Source: Streptomyces durocortorensis (GTDB taxonomy: Bacteria > Actinomycetota > Actinomycetes > Streptomycetales > Streptomycetaceae). From it: a stretch of 64,000 nucleotides of DNA. Shown one piece after another: positions 37,222 to 46,715 of this stretch (position 1 is its first letter; each line of letters starts with the position of its first letter). The notes under the pieces are model-generated. The model made no database searches. It was given only the letters and a program-made list of their open reading frames with translations, and was not told where the DNA came from. The translations under genes were made by a program, and so were the position numbers. The stretch spans positions 1,488,001 through 1,552,000 of the forward strand of contig NZ_CP134500.1 in NCBI RefSeq assembly GCF_031760065.1, given 5' to 3'.

Positions 37222-37401
37222 ATGGCCAAGAACAAGAACCGCAAGCAGGGCAGCCAGCACGACCGCGCGTCCGCGTCGGAGCGTAGTGCGGAGCAGGCGA
37301 AGTCGACGGCGTACGAGTCGCAGACCCAGCCGCAGGCGCAGGCCCAGGGCAGTCCCGCCGACGTGGCACGCAAGCATCAGCGGCGCTTCGGCCACAACTG
37401 A
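37222..37401 (+). CDS. Small hydrophilic Lys/Gln-rich protein
   Basis: A 59-residue protein, MAKNKNRKQGSQHDRASASE..., rich in Lys, Gln, Ser and Ala, without hydrophobic segments and ending in the basic ARKHQRRFGHN. AGGAGG lies 8 bases before ATG 37222, a strong site, so it is very likely expressed. The composition resembles small spore- or stress-associated or nucleic-acid-binding proteins, but I know no function for it. It has its own upstream region and a strong terminator downstream. Confidence 0.7.
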   Translation: MAKNKNRKQGSQHDRASASERSAEQAKSTAYESQTQPQAQAQGSPADVARKHQRRFGHN

Positions 37402-37442
37402 CGCGTCGGCCGCTCGCGGTAAAGACATGCGTTGAGGACAGC

Positions 37443-37477
37443 GAGAGGGCGTCCCGCACCGGCGGGACGCCCCTCTC
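37443..37477. terminator. Bidirectional hairpin terminator
   Basis: A ~15-base stem (GAGAGGGCGTCCCGC pairing with GCGGGACGCCCctctc, one bulged C) and a 4-base loop, placed between the converging small-protein gene and dnaE. It is well placed to stop both. Confidence 0.85.
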
Positions 37478-37492
37478 GTCGTACGCGGCCGC

Positions 37493-40400
37493 TCAGCCGG
37501 CCAGGCAGGAGGGCCCGAGCAGCACCTTCAGGTCACCGAAGAGCGCCGGGTCGGGCTTGACCCGGTGCCGGTCCAGGCGCAGCACTGTCGTCGTGCGCGG
37601 CCCCTGGAGCTTGATCCGCACCTCGGTGTCGCCCCGGTGGTGGCTGAGCACCTCGCCGAGCCGGGTGACCATCGGCGGGGTGATCTTCACGGTGGGGATG
37701 GTGAGGACGACCGGGGCATTGGTCCCGGCGTTGGAGATGTCGGGGACCTGCATCTCCATGGCGACCAGCCGGGGCACGTCCTCGCGCTTGTCCAGACGTC
37801 CCTTGACGAAGACGACGGTGTCCTCGACGAGCTGGGTGGAGACCAGCTGGTAGGTGGCGGGGAAGAACATGCACTCGATGGAGCCCGCGAGGTCCTCCAC
37901 GGTGGCGATGGCCCAGGCGTTGCCCTGCTTGGTCATCTTGCGCTGGAGGCCGGAGATGATGCCGCCGACGGTGACGACGGAGCCGTCCGAGTAGTCCCCC
38001 CCGGTGAGCTGGGAGATCGAGGCGTCGGCCTTGTCGGACAGCACGTGCTCCAGGCCGAAGAGCGGGTGGTCGGAGACGTACAGACCGAGCATCTCCCGCT
38101 CCTGGGCGAGCAGGTAGGCCTTCTCCCACTCGACGTCGGAGAACTCCACGTCGAGCCCGAAGCCCGGCTCGTCGCTCTCCTCCTCGCCCATGCCGCCGAA
38201 GAGGTCGAACTGGCCCTCGGCCTCCTTGCGCTTGACCTGGACCACGTTGTCGATCATCGGCTCGTGGTGGGCGACGAGGCCCTTGCGGGTGTGGCCCATC
38301 TCGTCGAAGGCGCCGGCCTTGATCAGCGATTCGACGGTGCGCTTGTTGCAGACGACCGCCTCGACCTTGTCGAGGAAGTCGGGGAAGGAGCTGTACTTCC
38401 CCTTCGCCTTGCGGGAGCGGATGATCGAGTCGACGACGTTCTGGCCGACGTTGCGGACGGCGGTCAGGCCGAACAGGATCACGTCGTCGCCCTGGGCTGC
38501 GAAGTTGGACAGCGACTCGTTGACGTTCGGCGGGAGCACCTTGATGCCCATGCGGCGGCACTCGTTGAGGTAGACCGCGGACTTGTCCTTGTCGTCCTTG
38601 ACCGAGGTCAGCAGGGCCGCCATGTACTCGGCGGGGTAGTTCGCCTTGAGGTACGCGGTCCAGTAGGTGACGAGACCGTACGCCGAGGAGTGCGCCTTGT
38701 TGAACGCGTATCCGGCGAACGGCACCAGGACGTCCCACAGCGCCTTGATCGCCGCGTCGGAGAACCCCTTCTCCTTGGCGCCCTTCTCGAAGAGGACGAA
38801 GTTCTTCGCCAGCTCCTCGGGCTTCTTCTTGCCCATCACGCGGCGCAGGATGTCGGCCTCGCCGAGCGAGTACCCCGCGACGATCTGGGCGGCCTTCTGG
38901 ACCTGCTCCTGGTAGACGATCAGGCCGTAGGTGAGGCCGAGGACCTCCTTGAGGGGCTCCTCCAGCTCCGGATGGATCGGGGTGATCTCCTGGCGGCCGT
39001 TCTTGCGCTCCGCGTAGTTCGTGTGCGAGTTCATGCCCATCGGGCCCGGCCGGTAGAGGGCCGAGACGGCGGAGATGTCCTCGAAGTTGTCGGGCTGCAT
39101 CTGGCGGAGCAGGGAGCGCATCGGGCCGCCGTCGAACTGGAAGACGCCGAGCGTGTCACCCCGGCAGAGCAGTTCGTACGTCTTGGGGTCGTCCAGCGGC
39201 AGGTGGAGCATCTCCAGGTCGATGCCCTTGTTGGACTTCACCATCTTGATGGCGTCGTCCATGATCGTCAGGTTGCGCAGGCCGAGGAAGTCCATCTTCA
39301 GCAGGCCGAGCGACTCGCACTGCGGGTAGTCCCACTGCGTGATGGTGACGCCGTCGGTGTGTCGCGTCCAGAGCGGCGCGTGGTCGACGATCGGCTCGCT
39401 GGACATGATGACGCCGGCGGCGTGCACGCCCATCTGCCGGACCAGGCCCTCGACGCCCTTGGCGGTGTCGATGACCTTCTTGACGTCGGGCTCGCTCTCG
39501 TACATCCCCCGGATCTCGCCCGCCTCGCTGTAGCGGGGGTGCTTGGGATCGGTGATGCCGTTGAGGTCGATGCCCTTGCCGAGGACGTCGGCGGGCATGG
39601 CCTTGGTGAGCCGGTCGCCCATCGCGTACGGGTAGCCCAGCACACGGGCCGAGTCCTTGATGGCGTTCTTCGCCTTGATCTTGCCGTACGTGCCGATCAT
39701 GGCGACCTTGTCGGCGCCGTACTTCTCGGTCACGTACCGGATCACCTCGACGCGCCGGCGCTCGTCGAAGTCGATGTCGACATCGGGCATCGAGACGCGC
39801 TCGGGGTTGAGGAACCGCTCGAAGATCAGCCCGTGCTCGATCGGGTCGAGGTCGGTGATGCCCATCGCGTACGCCACGATCGAACCGGCCGCCGAACCAC
39901 GCCCGGGGCCGACCGCGATGCCGTTGTTCTTGGCCCACATGATGAAGTCGGCGACGACCAGGAAGTACCCCGGGAACCCCATCTGGATGATGATGTCCAT
40001 CTCGTACTCGACCTGCTTCTGCCGGTCGTCGGGCACGCCGTTCGGGAAGCGGCGCTTCATCCCGTTCCGGACTTCCTCCTGGAACCAGGTGATCTCCGTG
40101 AAGCCGTCCGGGATCTCGAACTTCGGCATGAGGTTCTTCGCCTCGAACATGCCGGTGGTGTCGATCTGCTGGGCGACCAGGAGGGTGTTGGCGCACCCCT
40201 CCTGCCAGGCGTCGGAGGAGTCGATGGCGTACATCTCCTCCGTCGTCTTCAGGTAGTAGCCGGTGCCGTCGAAGCGGAAGCGGTCCGGGTCGGAGAGGTT
40301 CTTGCCGGTCTGGATGCACAGCAGCGCGTCGTGGGCGGTGGCCTCGTGCGCGTACGTGTAGTGGGAGTCGTTGGTGACCAGCGGCGGGATGCCGAGCTTC

Positions 40401-41032
40401 CGGCCGATCTCCAGGAGCCCGTCGCGGACCCGGCGCTCGATCTCGATGCCGTGGTCCATCAGCTCCAGGAAGTACTTGTCCGCCCCGAAGATGTCCTTGT
40501 AGTCGGAGGCCGCCTGGACCGCCTCGTCGAACTGGCCGAGCCGCAGCCGGGTCTGCACCTCGCCGGAGGGGCAGCCGGTGGACGCGATCAGGCCCTCGGA
40601 CCACTGGGCGATGGTCTCCTTGTCCATCCGGGGCCACTTCTGGAGCCAGCCCTCGGCGTACGCGTCGGAGGAGAGCCGGAAGAGGTTGTGCAGCCCCGTC
40701 TTGTTGGACGCCCAGATCGTCTTGTGGGTGTAACCACCGGAACCGGACACGTCGTCGCGCTTCTGGTGCGGCTGCCCCCACTGCACCTTGCGCTTGTGCT
40801 TGCGCGACTCGGGGGCGACGTACGCCTCGATGCCGATGATCGGTGTGACGTCCGCCTTCTTCGCGGAGTGGAAGAAGTCGTACGCCCCGTGGAGGTTGCC
40901 GTGGTCGGTCATCGCGATGTGCGTCATGCCCATCTCGTTGGCCGCCTCGAACATGTCCTTGAGCCGCGCGGCACCGTCCAGCAGCGAGTACTGGGTGTGG
41001 ACGTGCAGGTGCGTGAAGGGCGGCTTGGTCAC
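37493..41032 (-). CDS. dnaE: DNA polymerase III alpha subunit (DnaE1 type)
   Basis: The replicative polymerase. At 1179 residues it is normal for the family. The N-terminal PHP domain begins FTHLHVHTQYSLLDGAARL and includes MTDHGNLHGAYDF. The palm has GPGRGSAAGS and the catalytic acids Asp419/Asp421 in PDVDIDFDERRR. Also seen are MGKKKPEELAKNF, FNKAHSSAYGLVTYWTAYLKANYPAEYMAALL and a C-terminal OB fold (SVVTVGGIISGLQRKMTKQGNAWAIATVEDLAGSIE). GTG 41032 start. It converges on the small-protein gene with a terminator between, and is divergent from the DUF2252 gene. A second, error-prone DnaE2 would have a different domain end, so this is the main enzyme. Confidence 0.97.
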   Translation of the reverse strand: MTKPPFTHLHVHTQYSLLDGAARLKDMFEAANEMGMTHIAMTDHGNLHGAYDFFHSAKKADVTPIIGIEAYVAPESRKHKRKVQWGQPHQKRDDVSGSGGYTHKTIWASNKTGLHNLFRLSSDAYAEGWLQKWPRMDKETIAQWSEGLIASTGCPSGEVQTRLRLGQFDEAVQAASDYKDIFGADKYFLELMDHGIEIERRVRDGLLEIGRKLGIPPLVTNDSHYTYAHEATAHDALLCIQTGKNLSDPDRFRFDGTGYYLKTTEEMYAIDSSDAWQEGCANTLLVAQQIDTTGMFEAKNLMPKFEIPDGFTEITWFQEEVRNGMKRRFPNGVPDDRQKQVEYEMDIIIQMGFPGYFLVVADFIMWAKNNGIAVGPGRGSAAGSIVAYAMGITDLDPIEHGLIFERFLNPERVSMPDVDIDFDERRRVEVIRYVTEKYGADKVAMIGTYGKIKAKNAIKDSARVLGYPYAMGDRLTKAMPADVLGKGIDLNGITDPKHPRYSEAGEIRGMYESEPDVKKVIDTAKGVEGLVRQMGVHAAGVIMSSEPIVDHAPLWTRHTDGVTITQWDYPQCESLGLLKMDFLGLRNLTIMDDAIKMVKSNKGIDLEMLHLPLDDPKTYELLCRGDTLGVFQFDGGPMRSLLRQMQPDNFEDISAVSALYRPGPMGMNSHTNYAERKNGRQEITPIHPELEEPLKEVLGLTYGLIVYQEQVQKAAQIVAGYSLGEADILRRVMGKKKPEELAKNFVLFEKGAKEKGFSDAAIKALWDVLVPFAGYAFNKAHSSAYGLVTYWTAYLKANYPAEYMAALLTSVKDDKDKSAVYLNECRRMGIKVLPPNVNESLSNFAAQGDDVILFGLTAVRNVGQNVVDSIIRSRKAKGKYSSFPDFLDKVEAVVCNKRTVESLIKAGAFDEMGHTRKGLVAHHEPMIDNVVQVKRKEAEGQFDLFGGMGEEESDEPGFGLDVEFSDVEWEKAYLLAQEREMLGLYVSDHPLFGLEHVLSDKADASISQLTGGDYSDGSVVTVGGIISGLQRKMTKQGNAWAIATVEDLAGSIECMFFPATYQLVSTQLVEDTVVFVKGRLDKREDVPRLVAMEMQVPDISNAGTNAPVVLTIPTVKITPPMVTRLGEVLSHHRGDTEVRIKLQGPRTTTVLRLDRHRVKPDPALFGDLKVLLGPSCLAG

Positions 41033-41234
41033 GGCGTCGGGCCTCCGGGAAGTCGGGCGATGACGGACGGGGGGACAGCGTGGAAGTCTACGACGTGAAG
41101 GAGCCCGACAGCGGGCACTCCGGGCCTCCGCCGAGCGTTGGACAGGGCGGAACCGGTGTCCGTTTTGTCATGCACTCGGTCACGTGGGCCGTTGGCCCGC
41201 CAGGTACGCCAACGACAGCAGGAGGCAGCAAGAG

Positions 41235-42560
41235 ATGTCGGAAACGCAGACCGGCGCAGCGCGGCGCGGGGAGCAGATTCTCGCCGTTTTCGACACCGCC
41301 TTCGGGGAGCTGCTGGCCGCCGATCCGGCCGCCTTCCGGGTCAAGTTCCGCAAGATGGCGGGCTCGGCCTTCGCCTTCTACCGGGGCACGGCCTGCCTGT
41401 TCTACGACGACCTGGAGCGGGAGCGGCACGGCGGCCCGTTCCTCGACGAGCGCACCGGCCGGGTGTGGATCCACGGCGATCTGCACGCGGAGAATTTCGG
41501 CACCTACATGGACGCCAACGGCCGCCTCGTCTTCAACGTCAACGACTTCGACGAGGCGTATGTCGGCCCCTTCACCTGGGACCTGAAGCGCTTCGCCGCC
41601 TCCGTGGCCCTGATCGGCTACGCGAAGGCGCTGGCCGACGAGCAGATCAGCGAGCTGGTCCGGATCTTCGCCGGGGCCTACCGCCATCGCATCCACGCGC
41701 TGGCGACGGGCGCGAAGAACGACGAGGTGCCGCCCTTCACCCTGGACACGGCGGAAGGCCCGCTGCTGGGCGCGCTGCGCGCCGCCCGCTCGCTGACCCG
41801 CTTCTCGCTGCTGGACTCGATGACCGTGATCCGGGACTTCGAGCGCCGGTTCGCCGACGGCGGCGGGGCGATCGATCTGGACGCCGCGACGCGCTACAAG
41901 GTGCTGGCCGCCTTCGACGGCTATCTGGAGACGCTGCCGGAGTCGAGCCTGAGCCGCCCCGATTCCTACCGGGTGAAGGACGTCGTGGGCCGCCGGGGCA
42001 TCGGCATCGGATCGGCCGGGCTCCCCTCGTACAACATCCTGCTGGAGGGCAACAGCGACGCCCTGGAGAACGATGTGGTGATCTACCTCAAGCAGGCGCA
42101 GACCCCGGCGGTCGCCCGGCACATCACGGACGCCGCCGTGCGGGACTACTTCCAGCACGAGGGGCACCGCACGGTGATCTCGCAGCGCGCGCTCCAGGCG
42201 CACGCGGACCCCTGGCTGGGCTGGACCGAGCTGGACGGCATGGGCCAGCTGGTCGCCGAGGTCTCCCCGTACGCGGTCGATCTGGACTGGTCCGACATCG
42301 ACGAGGTGGACGAGATCGCGGCGGTCGTCGCCGATCTGGGCCGGGCGACGGCGACCATGCACGCGGCGGCCGACGACGAGAGCGGTCACTCGCTGGTGCC
42401 GTTCTCCACGGAGCGGGCGATCGACGCGGCCATCGCGGCCGACGAGGAGAGCTTCGCGCCGCTGCTGGTCGACTTCGCCCACAGCTACGGCTCCCGGGCC
42501 CGCGCGGACCACCAGATCTTCGTGGACCTCTTCCGCAACGGCCGGATCCCGGGGCTGTAG
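41235..42560 (+). CDS. DUF2252 protein (kinase-like fold)
   Basis: A 441-residue DUF2252 protein, distantly related to aminoglycoside-phosphotransferase/protein-kinase folds. The catalytic-loop-like block is VWIHGDLHAENFGTY (80-90), followed by the metal-site-like FNVNDFDEA (Asp104, Asp106). The N-terminal KMAGSAFAFYRGTACLFYDDL is the usual family opening, and RVKDVVGRRGIGIGSAGLPSYNILLEG forms the nucleotide-side strands. No substrate has been assigned to the family, to my knowledge. ATG 41235 has GGAGG 10 bases upstream. Confidence 0.85.
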   Translation: MSETQTGAARRGEQILAVFDTAFGELLAADPAAFRVKFRKMAGSAFAFYRGTACLFYDDLERERHGGPFLDERTGRVWIHGDLHAENFGTYMDANGRLVFNVNDFDEAYVGPFTWDLKRFAASVALIGYAKALADEQISELVRIFAGAYRHRIHALATGAKNDEVPPFTLDTAEGPLLGALRAARSLTRFSLLDSMTVIRDFERRFADGGGAIDLDAATRYKVLAAFDGYLETLPESSLSRPDSYRVKDVVGRRGIGIGSAGLPSYNILLEGNSDALENDVVIYLKQAQTPAVARHITDAAVRDYFQHEGHRTVISQRALQAHADPWLGWTELDGMGQLVAEVSPYAVDLDWSDIDEVDEIAAVVADLGRATATMHAAADDESGHSLVPFSTERAIDAAIAADEESFAPLLVDFAHSYGSRARADHQIFVDLFRNGRIPGL

Positions 42561-42621
42561 TCCCGCACAACCGCACGGGCCACGGCTCTCAGCCTCTTTT
42601 AAGGCCCGCTTACCTCAGTAC

Positions 42622-43368
42622 ATGACACACTTTCCGGCGATGGACATCTCAGGGACGCAGCTCAGGGTGGCGCGCGCGGCGCTCTTCACCGCGCTCGTCG
42701 TCACCCTGTCCACCGCGTCCCATGTGCTGCTCTCCCGGGTCCCGCTGCCGCTGACCGCGGTCGCGCTGCTCGCGGCGGTCGTGTTCGCCGTGGCGTACGC
42801 CCTGGCCGGCCGGGAGCGCGGCTTCTGGCCGATCGCGGGGCTGCTGGTCCCGCTGGAGCTGGCGGCCGACACGCTCTTCACCACCGGCCAGCACCTCTGT
42901 TACGGGGCGGCCGGCGGCCCGGTCGCGGGGCCGCTGCGCGCGGTGGGCTTCGACGTCCTCTGCGGCGGCGGCGAGGTCGGTGCGGGCGGGGCCCGGATCG
43001 CGGGCGTCGGCGCGATGGGCACGCCGCTGGCCGACGTGGCCGGTGCGGGCGACCGTGCGGCGGCCCTGCTGGCGCACCCCGGGCCCGCCGTGCCGTGGCT
43101 GCTGCTCGTCGCCCATGTGTCCGTGGGACTGCTCGCCGCGGCCTGGCTGCGGCGCGGTGAGGCCGCCCTGGCCGGGCTGCTGCGCGCGGCGGCCCTGACG
43201 ACGTTCCGGCCGATGCTCGTCGCGGCCGCCGTGGTGCGGGCGAGCCTTCCCTCCCTGGGCCCCCGCCCGCGCCCCGCCGGGCGCCCGCGCCCGCGCCTGA
43301 CCGCCCGCTTCCTCGTGCACTGTGTGGGACGCAGGGGCCCGCCGCCCGCGCTGTACGCCGCTGCCTGA
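42622..43368 (+). CDS. Hypothetical membrane protein
   Basis: A 248-residue protein with four or five hydrophobic segments (ALFTALVVTLSTASHVLLSRV, LTAVALLAAVVFAVAYALAG, FWPIAGLLVPLELAADTLFTTGQH, VPWLLLVAHVSVGLLAAAWLRRG, LVAAAVVRASLPSL) and an Arg/Pro-rich C-terminal tail. A Gly/Ala-rich insert (GGGEVGAGGARIAGVGAMG) separates the third and fourth helices. ATG 42640 is an alternative start; neither has a clear ribosome-binding site. A DsbA-like gene follows 71 bases downstream, so a shared envelope role is possible but unproven. Confidence 0.65.
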   Translation: MTHFPAMDISGTQLRVARAALFTALVVTLSTASHVLLSRVPLPLTAVALLAAVVFAVAYALAGRERGFWPIAGLLVPLELAADTLFTTGQHLCYGAAGGPVAGPLRAVGFDVLCGGGEVGAGGARIAGVGAMGTPLADVAGAGDRAAALLAHPGPAVPWLLLVAHVSVGLLAAAWLRRGEAALAGLLRAAALTTFRPMLVAAAVVRASLPSLGPRPRPAGRPRPRLTARFLVHCVGRRGPPPALYAAA

Positions 43369-43439
43369 GGCCGCGGCGACGCATGCGCGCAGCGCACCGC
43401 CCACTCCCCGCACGTACCACGCATTCACGGAGAACGATC

Positions 43440-44255
43440 ATGAGCAAGCGCAACAGCCAGGCGAACAAGGCAGCGGCCCGCGAGCGGCTGCGTGCCGAGC
43501 GGGAGCGGCAGGCGAAGAAGGACCGGACCCGCAAGCAGCTCGTCGTCGCGGTCTCGGTCGTCGCCGCCCTGGCCGTGGTCGGCGGCATCAGCTACGGCGT
43601 GATGCAGCTGAACAAGCCCGACGCCTGGGAGGCCGCCGCCGACGCGAAGAACGTGACGGCGCCCAAGAACACCTCCGGCGACGACGGCACCACCGTGGTG
43701 ATCGGCGAGCCGAGCGCCAAGAAGACCCTGGAGCTGTACGAGGACTCGCGCTGTCCGGTCTGCGCCACCTTCGAGCAGGGCATCGGCGAGACCCTCGCGA
43801 AGGACGTCGAGGCCGGCAAGTACAAGGTCAAGTACGTCGGCGCGACCTTCATCGACAACACCGACAACGGCGAGGGCTCCAAGAACGCCCTGAGCGCGCT
43901 CGGCGCGGCGCTGAACGTGAGCCCCGAGGCGTTCCTGGACTTCAAGGCCGCGCTGTACTCGGAGGAGTTCCACCCGCAGGAGAGCGAGGACAAGTTCGCC
44001 AAGGACAGCTACCTGATCGAGATCGCGGACTCGGTCGACGCCCTGAAGGGCAACAAGGCCTTCCAGAAGGACGTCGAGGACGGCACGTACGACGCCTGGG
44101 CGATGAAGATGTCCAAGGCGTTCAACGACAGCGATGTGAAGGGCACGCCGACGCTGAAGATGGACGGCAAGACGGTCACCAGCGAGGGCAGCAGCAACGC
44201 CCCGATGACGGCGGCCGAGTTCACGGCGGCTGTCGACAAGGCGCTCAAGGCGTAG
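43440..44255 (+). CDS. Membrane-anchored DsbA-like thioredoxin-domain protein (second copy)
   Basis: A 271-residue extracytoplasmic DsbA/thioredoxin_4 protein with the same plan as the one at 11820-12647. It has a basic N-terminus (KAAARERLRAERERQAKKDRTRKQ), one membrane helix (about 33-54), then a thioredoxin fold with CPVC at 105-108 (YEDSRCPVCATF) and a cis-Pro loop VKGTPTLKMDGK. The ATG 43440 start has GGAGAA seven bases upstream. It is probably a thiol oxidase or isomerase for secreted proteins. A strong hairpin lies 65 bases after the stop. Confidence 0.9.
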   Translation: MSKRNSQANKAAARERLRAERERQAKKDRTRKQLVVAVSVVAALAVVGGISYGVMQLNKPDAWEAAADAKNVTAPKNTSGDDGTTVVIGEPSAKKTLELYEDSRCPVCATFEQGIGETLAKDVEAGKYKVKYVGATFIDNTDNGEGSKNALSALGAALNVSPEAFLDFKAALYSEEFHPQESEDKFAKDSYLIEIADSVDALKGNKAFQKDVEDGTYDAWAMKMSKAFNDSDVKGTPTLKMDGKTVTSEGSSNAPMTAAEFTAAVDKALKA

Positions 44256-44320
44256 CAGCCGGGGCGCCTGCCCCTCCTCCCCGCCGACCGGCGGGCCGCC
44301 TTCCGGCGACGGTTTCCCGA

Positions 44321-44353
44321 CGGGCGGGCGAACTTACGCTGTTCGCCCGCCCG
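44321..44353. terminator. Strong hairpin between the DsbA-like gene and phoD
   Basis: Perfect 13-base inverted repeat CGGGCGGGCGAAC / GTTCGCCCGCCCG with the loop ttacgct. It most simply terminates the DsbA-like gene. The right arm, GTTCGCCCGCC, also resembles an 11-base PhoP (PHO box) unit (consensus GTTCACCCGGC-like), and it sits just upstream of the phoD promoter region. Confidence 0.7.
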
Positions 44354-44384
44354 CTCGCCGTACGCGCCCGTAGGGTGATCGGCC

Positions 44385-46070
44385 GTGACCAGTCGACACC
44401 CTTCCTCGCCGCGCCGCCGCACGGTCGTACGGGCCGCCGCCGCGAGCGCCGCCGCCGCCCCCGTACTCGCCACGGCCACCACCACCTCCGCCGCCCCCGC
44501 CCACCCGGCCGGGCCGCCCGCCTTCCTCCACGGCGTCGCCTCCGGTGACCCGCTGCCCGACGGTGTCCTGCTGTGGACGCGCGTCACCCCCGAACCCGGC
44601 GCGGAGCCCGGCTCGGGCCGCGGCGCGGCCACCCCCGTGCACTGGGAAGTCGCTGAGGACCGGGAGTTCGCGCGAATATCCGCGAGCGGCACCGCCGTCG
44701 CCTCGGCCGCCTCCGACCACACCGTGAAGGCCGACGTACGGGGGCTGCGCCCGGCCACGGCGTACTACTTCCGATTCACCGCGGGCGACGACCACACCGC
44801 GGGCGACGCGACGACCGGTGTGGTCTCCCCCGTCGGCCGCACCCGCACCGCCCCCGCGGCCGACGCCGCCGCCCCCGGCATCCGCTTCGGCGTGGTGTCG
44901 TGCGCCAACTGGGAGGCCGGCTGGTTCTCCGCGTACCGCCATCTCGCCGCCCGTCCGGATCTGGACGCTGTCCTGCACCTGGGCGACTACCTCTACGAGT
45001 ACGGCACCGGCCAGTACCCCACGCAGGGCACGGCGCTGCGCGAGCACCTGCCCGCCCACGAGATCCTGAGCCTCACCGACTACCGCACCCGGCACGGGAA
45101 CTACAAGACCGACGCCGACCTCCAGGCGCTGCACGCGGCGCACCCGGTGATCGCGATCTGGGACGACCACGAGTTCGCCAACAACGCCTGGTCGGGCGGG
45201 GCGCAGAACCACACCCCGGACACGGAGGGGGCGTGGGAGCAGCGGGTGGCCGCGGCCAAACGGGCGTACTTCGAGTGGATGCCGGTCCGCGCCTCCACCG
45301 AGGGCACTGTCTACCGGCGGCTCCGCTTCGGGCGGCTCGCCGATCTCCATCTGCTGGATCTGCGCAGCTTCCGCTCCCAGCAGGCGTCCATCGGCAGCGG
45401 GCGGGTGGACGACCCGGAGCGCACGGTCACCGGCCGGGCCCAGCTGGACTGGCTGAAAGCGGGCCTCGCCGCCTCGGGTGCGGCCTGGCAGCTGGTCGGT
45501 ACGTCGGTGATGATCTCCCCGGTCGCCTTCGGCGCGCTCCCCGCCCATCTGCTGGAGCCGCTGGCGGGGCTGCTGGGGCTGCCGAAGGAGGGCCTCGCGG
45601 TCAACGTCGACCAGTGGGACGGCTACACCGACGACCGCAGGGAGCTGATCGCGCATCTGCGGGACCGGTCCATCGCGGACACGGTGTTCCTGACCGGCGA
45701 CGTCCATATGGCCTGGGCCAACGACGTACCCACGAGGGCGGCCACCTATCCGCTGTCGCCGTCGGCCGCCACGGAGTTCGTGGTCACGTCGGTGACCTCG
45801 GACAACCTCGACGACATCCTGCGGGTCGCCCCACGGACCGTGTCGCTGGTCGCAGCCGCGGCCGTACGGGCGGCCAACCGCCATGTGAAGTGGGTCGACA
45901 TGGACGCGCACGGCTACGGGGTGCTGGACGTGACCGCGGAGCGGGCGCAGATGGACTACTACGTGCTCTCCGACAGGACGGCCAAGGACGCCACCTCCGC
46001 CTGGGCCCGCTCCTACCGCACCCGCCGGGGTACCCAGCGCGTCGAGCGGGCCGACCGTCCGGTGCGCTGA
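44385..46070 (+). CDS. phoD: Tat-exported alkaline phosphatase, PhoD family
   Basis: PhoD releases phosphate from phosphodiesters and monoesters outside the cell and is a main phosphate-starvation enzyme in Streptomyces. The 561-residue protein opens with a Tat signal ([14 protein letters not shown], twin arginines near residues 10-12, then an Ala-rich segment). A PhoD N-terminal domain ([23 protein letters not shown]) follows. The metallophosphatase core contains [46 protein letters not shown] and [14 protein letters not shown] (metal-binding Asp/His). GTG 44385 has no ribosome-binding site. A TAGGGT -10-like hexamer at 44371 would start the transcript within a few bases of the start codon, so it may be leaderless. 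Confidence 0.93.
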   Translation: MTSRHPSSPRRRTVVRAAAASAAAAPVLATATTTSAAPAHPAGPPAFLHGVASGDPLPDGVLLWTRVTPEPGAEPGSGRGAATPVHWEVAEDREFARISASGTAVASAASDHTVKADVRGLRPATAYYFRFTAGDDHTAGDATTGVVSPVGRTRTAPAADAAAPGIRFGVVSCANWEAGWFSAYRHLAARPDLDAVLHLGDYLYEYGTGQYPTQGTALREHLPAHEILSLTDYRTRHGNYKTDADLQALHAAHPVIAIWDDHEFANNAWSGGAQNHTPDTEGAWEQRVAAAKRAYFEWMPVRASTEGTVYRRLRFGRLADLHLLDLRSFRSQQASIGSGRVDDPERTVTGRAQLDWLKAGLAASGAAWQLVGTSVMISPVAFGALPAHLLEPLAGLLGLPKEGLAVNVDQWDGYTDDRRELIAHLRDRSIADTVFLTGDVHMAWANDVPTRAATYPLSPSAATEFVVTSVTSDNLDDILRVAPRTVSLVAAAAVRAANRHVKWVDMDAHGYGVLDVTAERAQMDYYVLSDRTAKDATSAWARSYRTRRGTQRVERADRPVR

Positions 46071-46085
46071 GCGCCGCGCACCGGG

Positions 46086-46655
46086 CTACAGCGTGGCGAG
46101 GAAGCCGAGCGCGACCTTCCAGGTCTGCTCGGCGGCCGCCTGGTCGTAGTCGTGCAGATCGGGGTCGGTGAACAGGTGCCCGGCCCCGGGGTAGCGGTAG
46201 ACCTCCACGTCCGCACCGGTCCGCTGCATCTGGAGGTACCAGCTGTTCAGCCAGTCGTGGGACTCGAAGGGGTCCGGGTCCGCGACGTGCAGCTGGACGG
46301 GGAGGTCGTCGACCGAGGCGTTCTCGGCGATGTCCGAGGTGCCGTGGAACAGCAGCAGCCCGCGCGCCTTCGCGTCGCCGAGGGCCAGGGTCTGCGCGGT
46401 CGCCGCCCCCAGGGAGAAGCCCGCGTAGACGAGCCCCTGGTCGGAGTAGGGTGCGGCGGCCAGCACGGCGCGCTTCAGCAGCTCCTCCTTGCCGACCTCG
46501 TCCTTGTAGGCCATGCCCTCTTCCACCGTGTCAAAGGTGTGCCCCTCGAACAGATCGGGCACGCGCACCTGGTGGCCGGCGTCCCGGAGACGCGCGGCAG
46601 CCGCGTGCACGGCGGGCCTGAGCCCGTACGTCGAGTGGAAAAGCATGATGTTCAT
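46086..46655 (-). CDS. Dienelactone hydrolase family protein
   Basis: A 189-residue alpha/beta hydrolase of the dienelactone hydrolase family. The nucleophile elbow is YAGFSLGAATAQ (Ser81; the classic DLH nucleophile is Cys), followed by LLLFHGTS, HVADPDPFESHDW (acid region) and GAGHLFTDPDLHDYDQAAAEQTW (catalytic His). The start is the family's MNIMLFHSTYGLRPAV. The natural substrate is unknown; it is convergent with phoD (15-base gap) and divergent from the MscS gene. Confidence 0.85.
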   Translation of the reverse strand: MNIMLFHSTYGLRPAVHAAAARLRDAGHQVRVPDLFEGHTFDTVEEGMAYKDEVGKEELLKRAVLAAAPYSDQGLVYAGFSLGAATAQTLALGDAKARGLLLFHGTSDIAENASVDDLPVQLHVADPDPFESHDWLNSWYLQMQRTGADVEVYRYPGAGHLFTDPDLHDYDQAAAEQTWKVALGFLATL

Positions 46656-46715
46656 GAGGCCTATGGTGCCATTGGTGCCCTGAGGGCTGCCCTAACAGCT
46701 TGGAGAACGAAAGCA

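Noticed and set aside
37565..41098. A 1177-codon open frame antisense to dnaE
   Set aside because: It mirrors dnaE codon by codon; high GC at third positions removes stops on the opposite strand. No family motifs and no ribosome-binding site.
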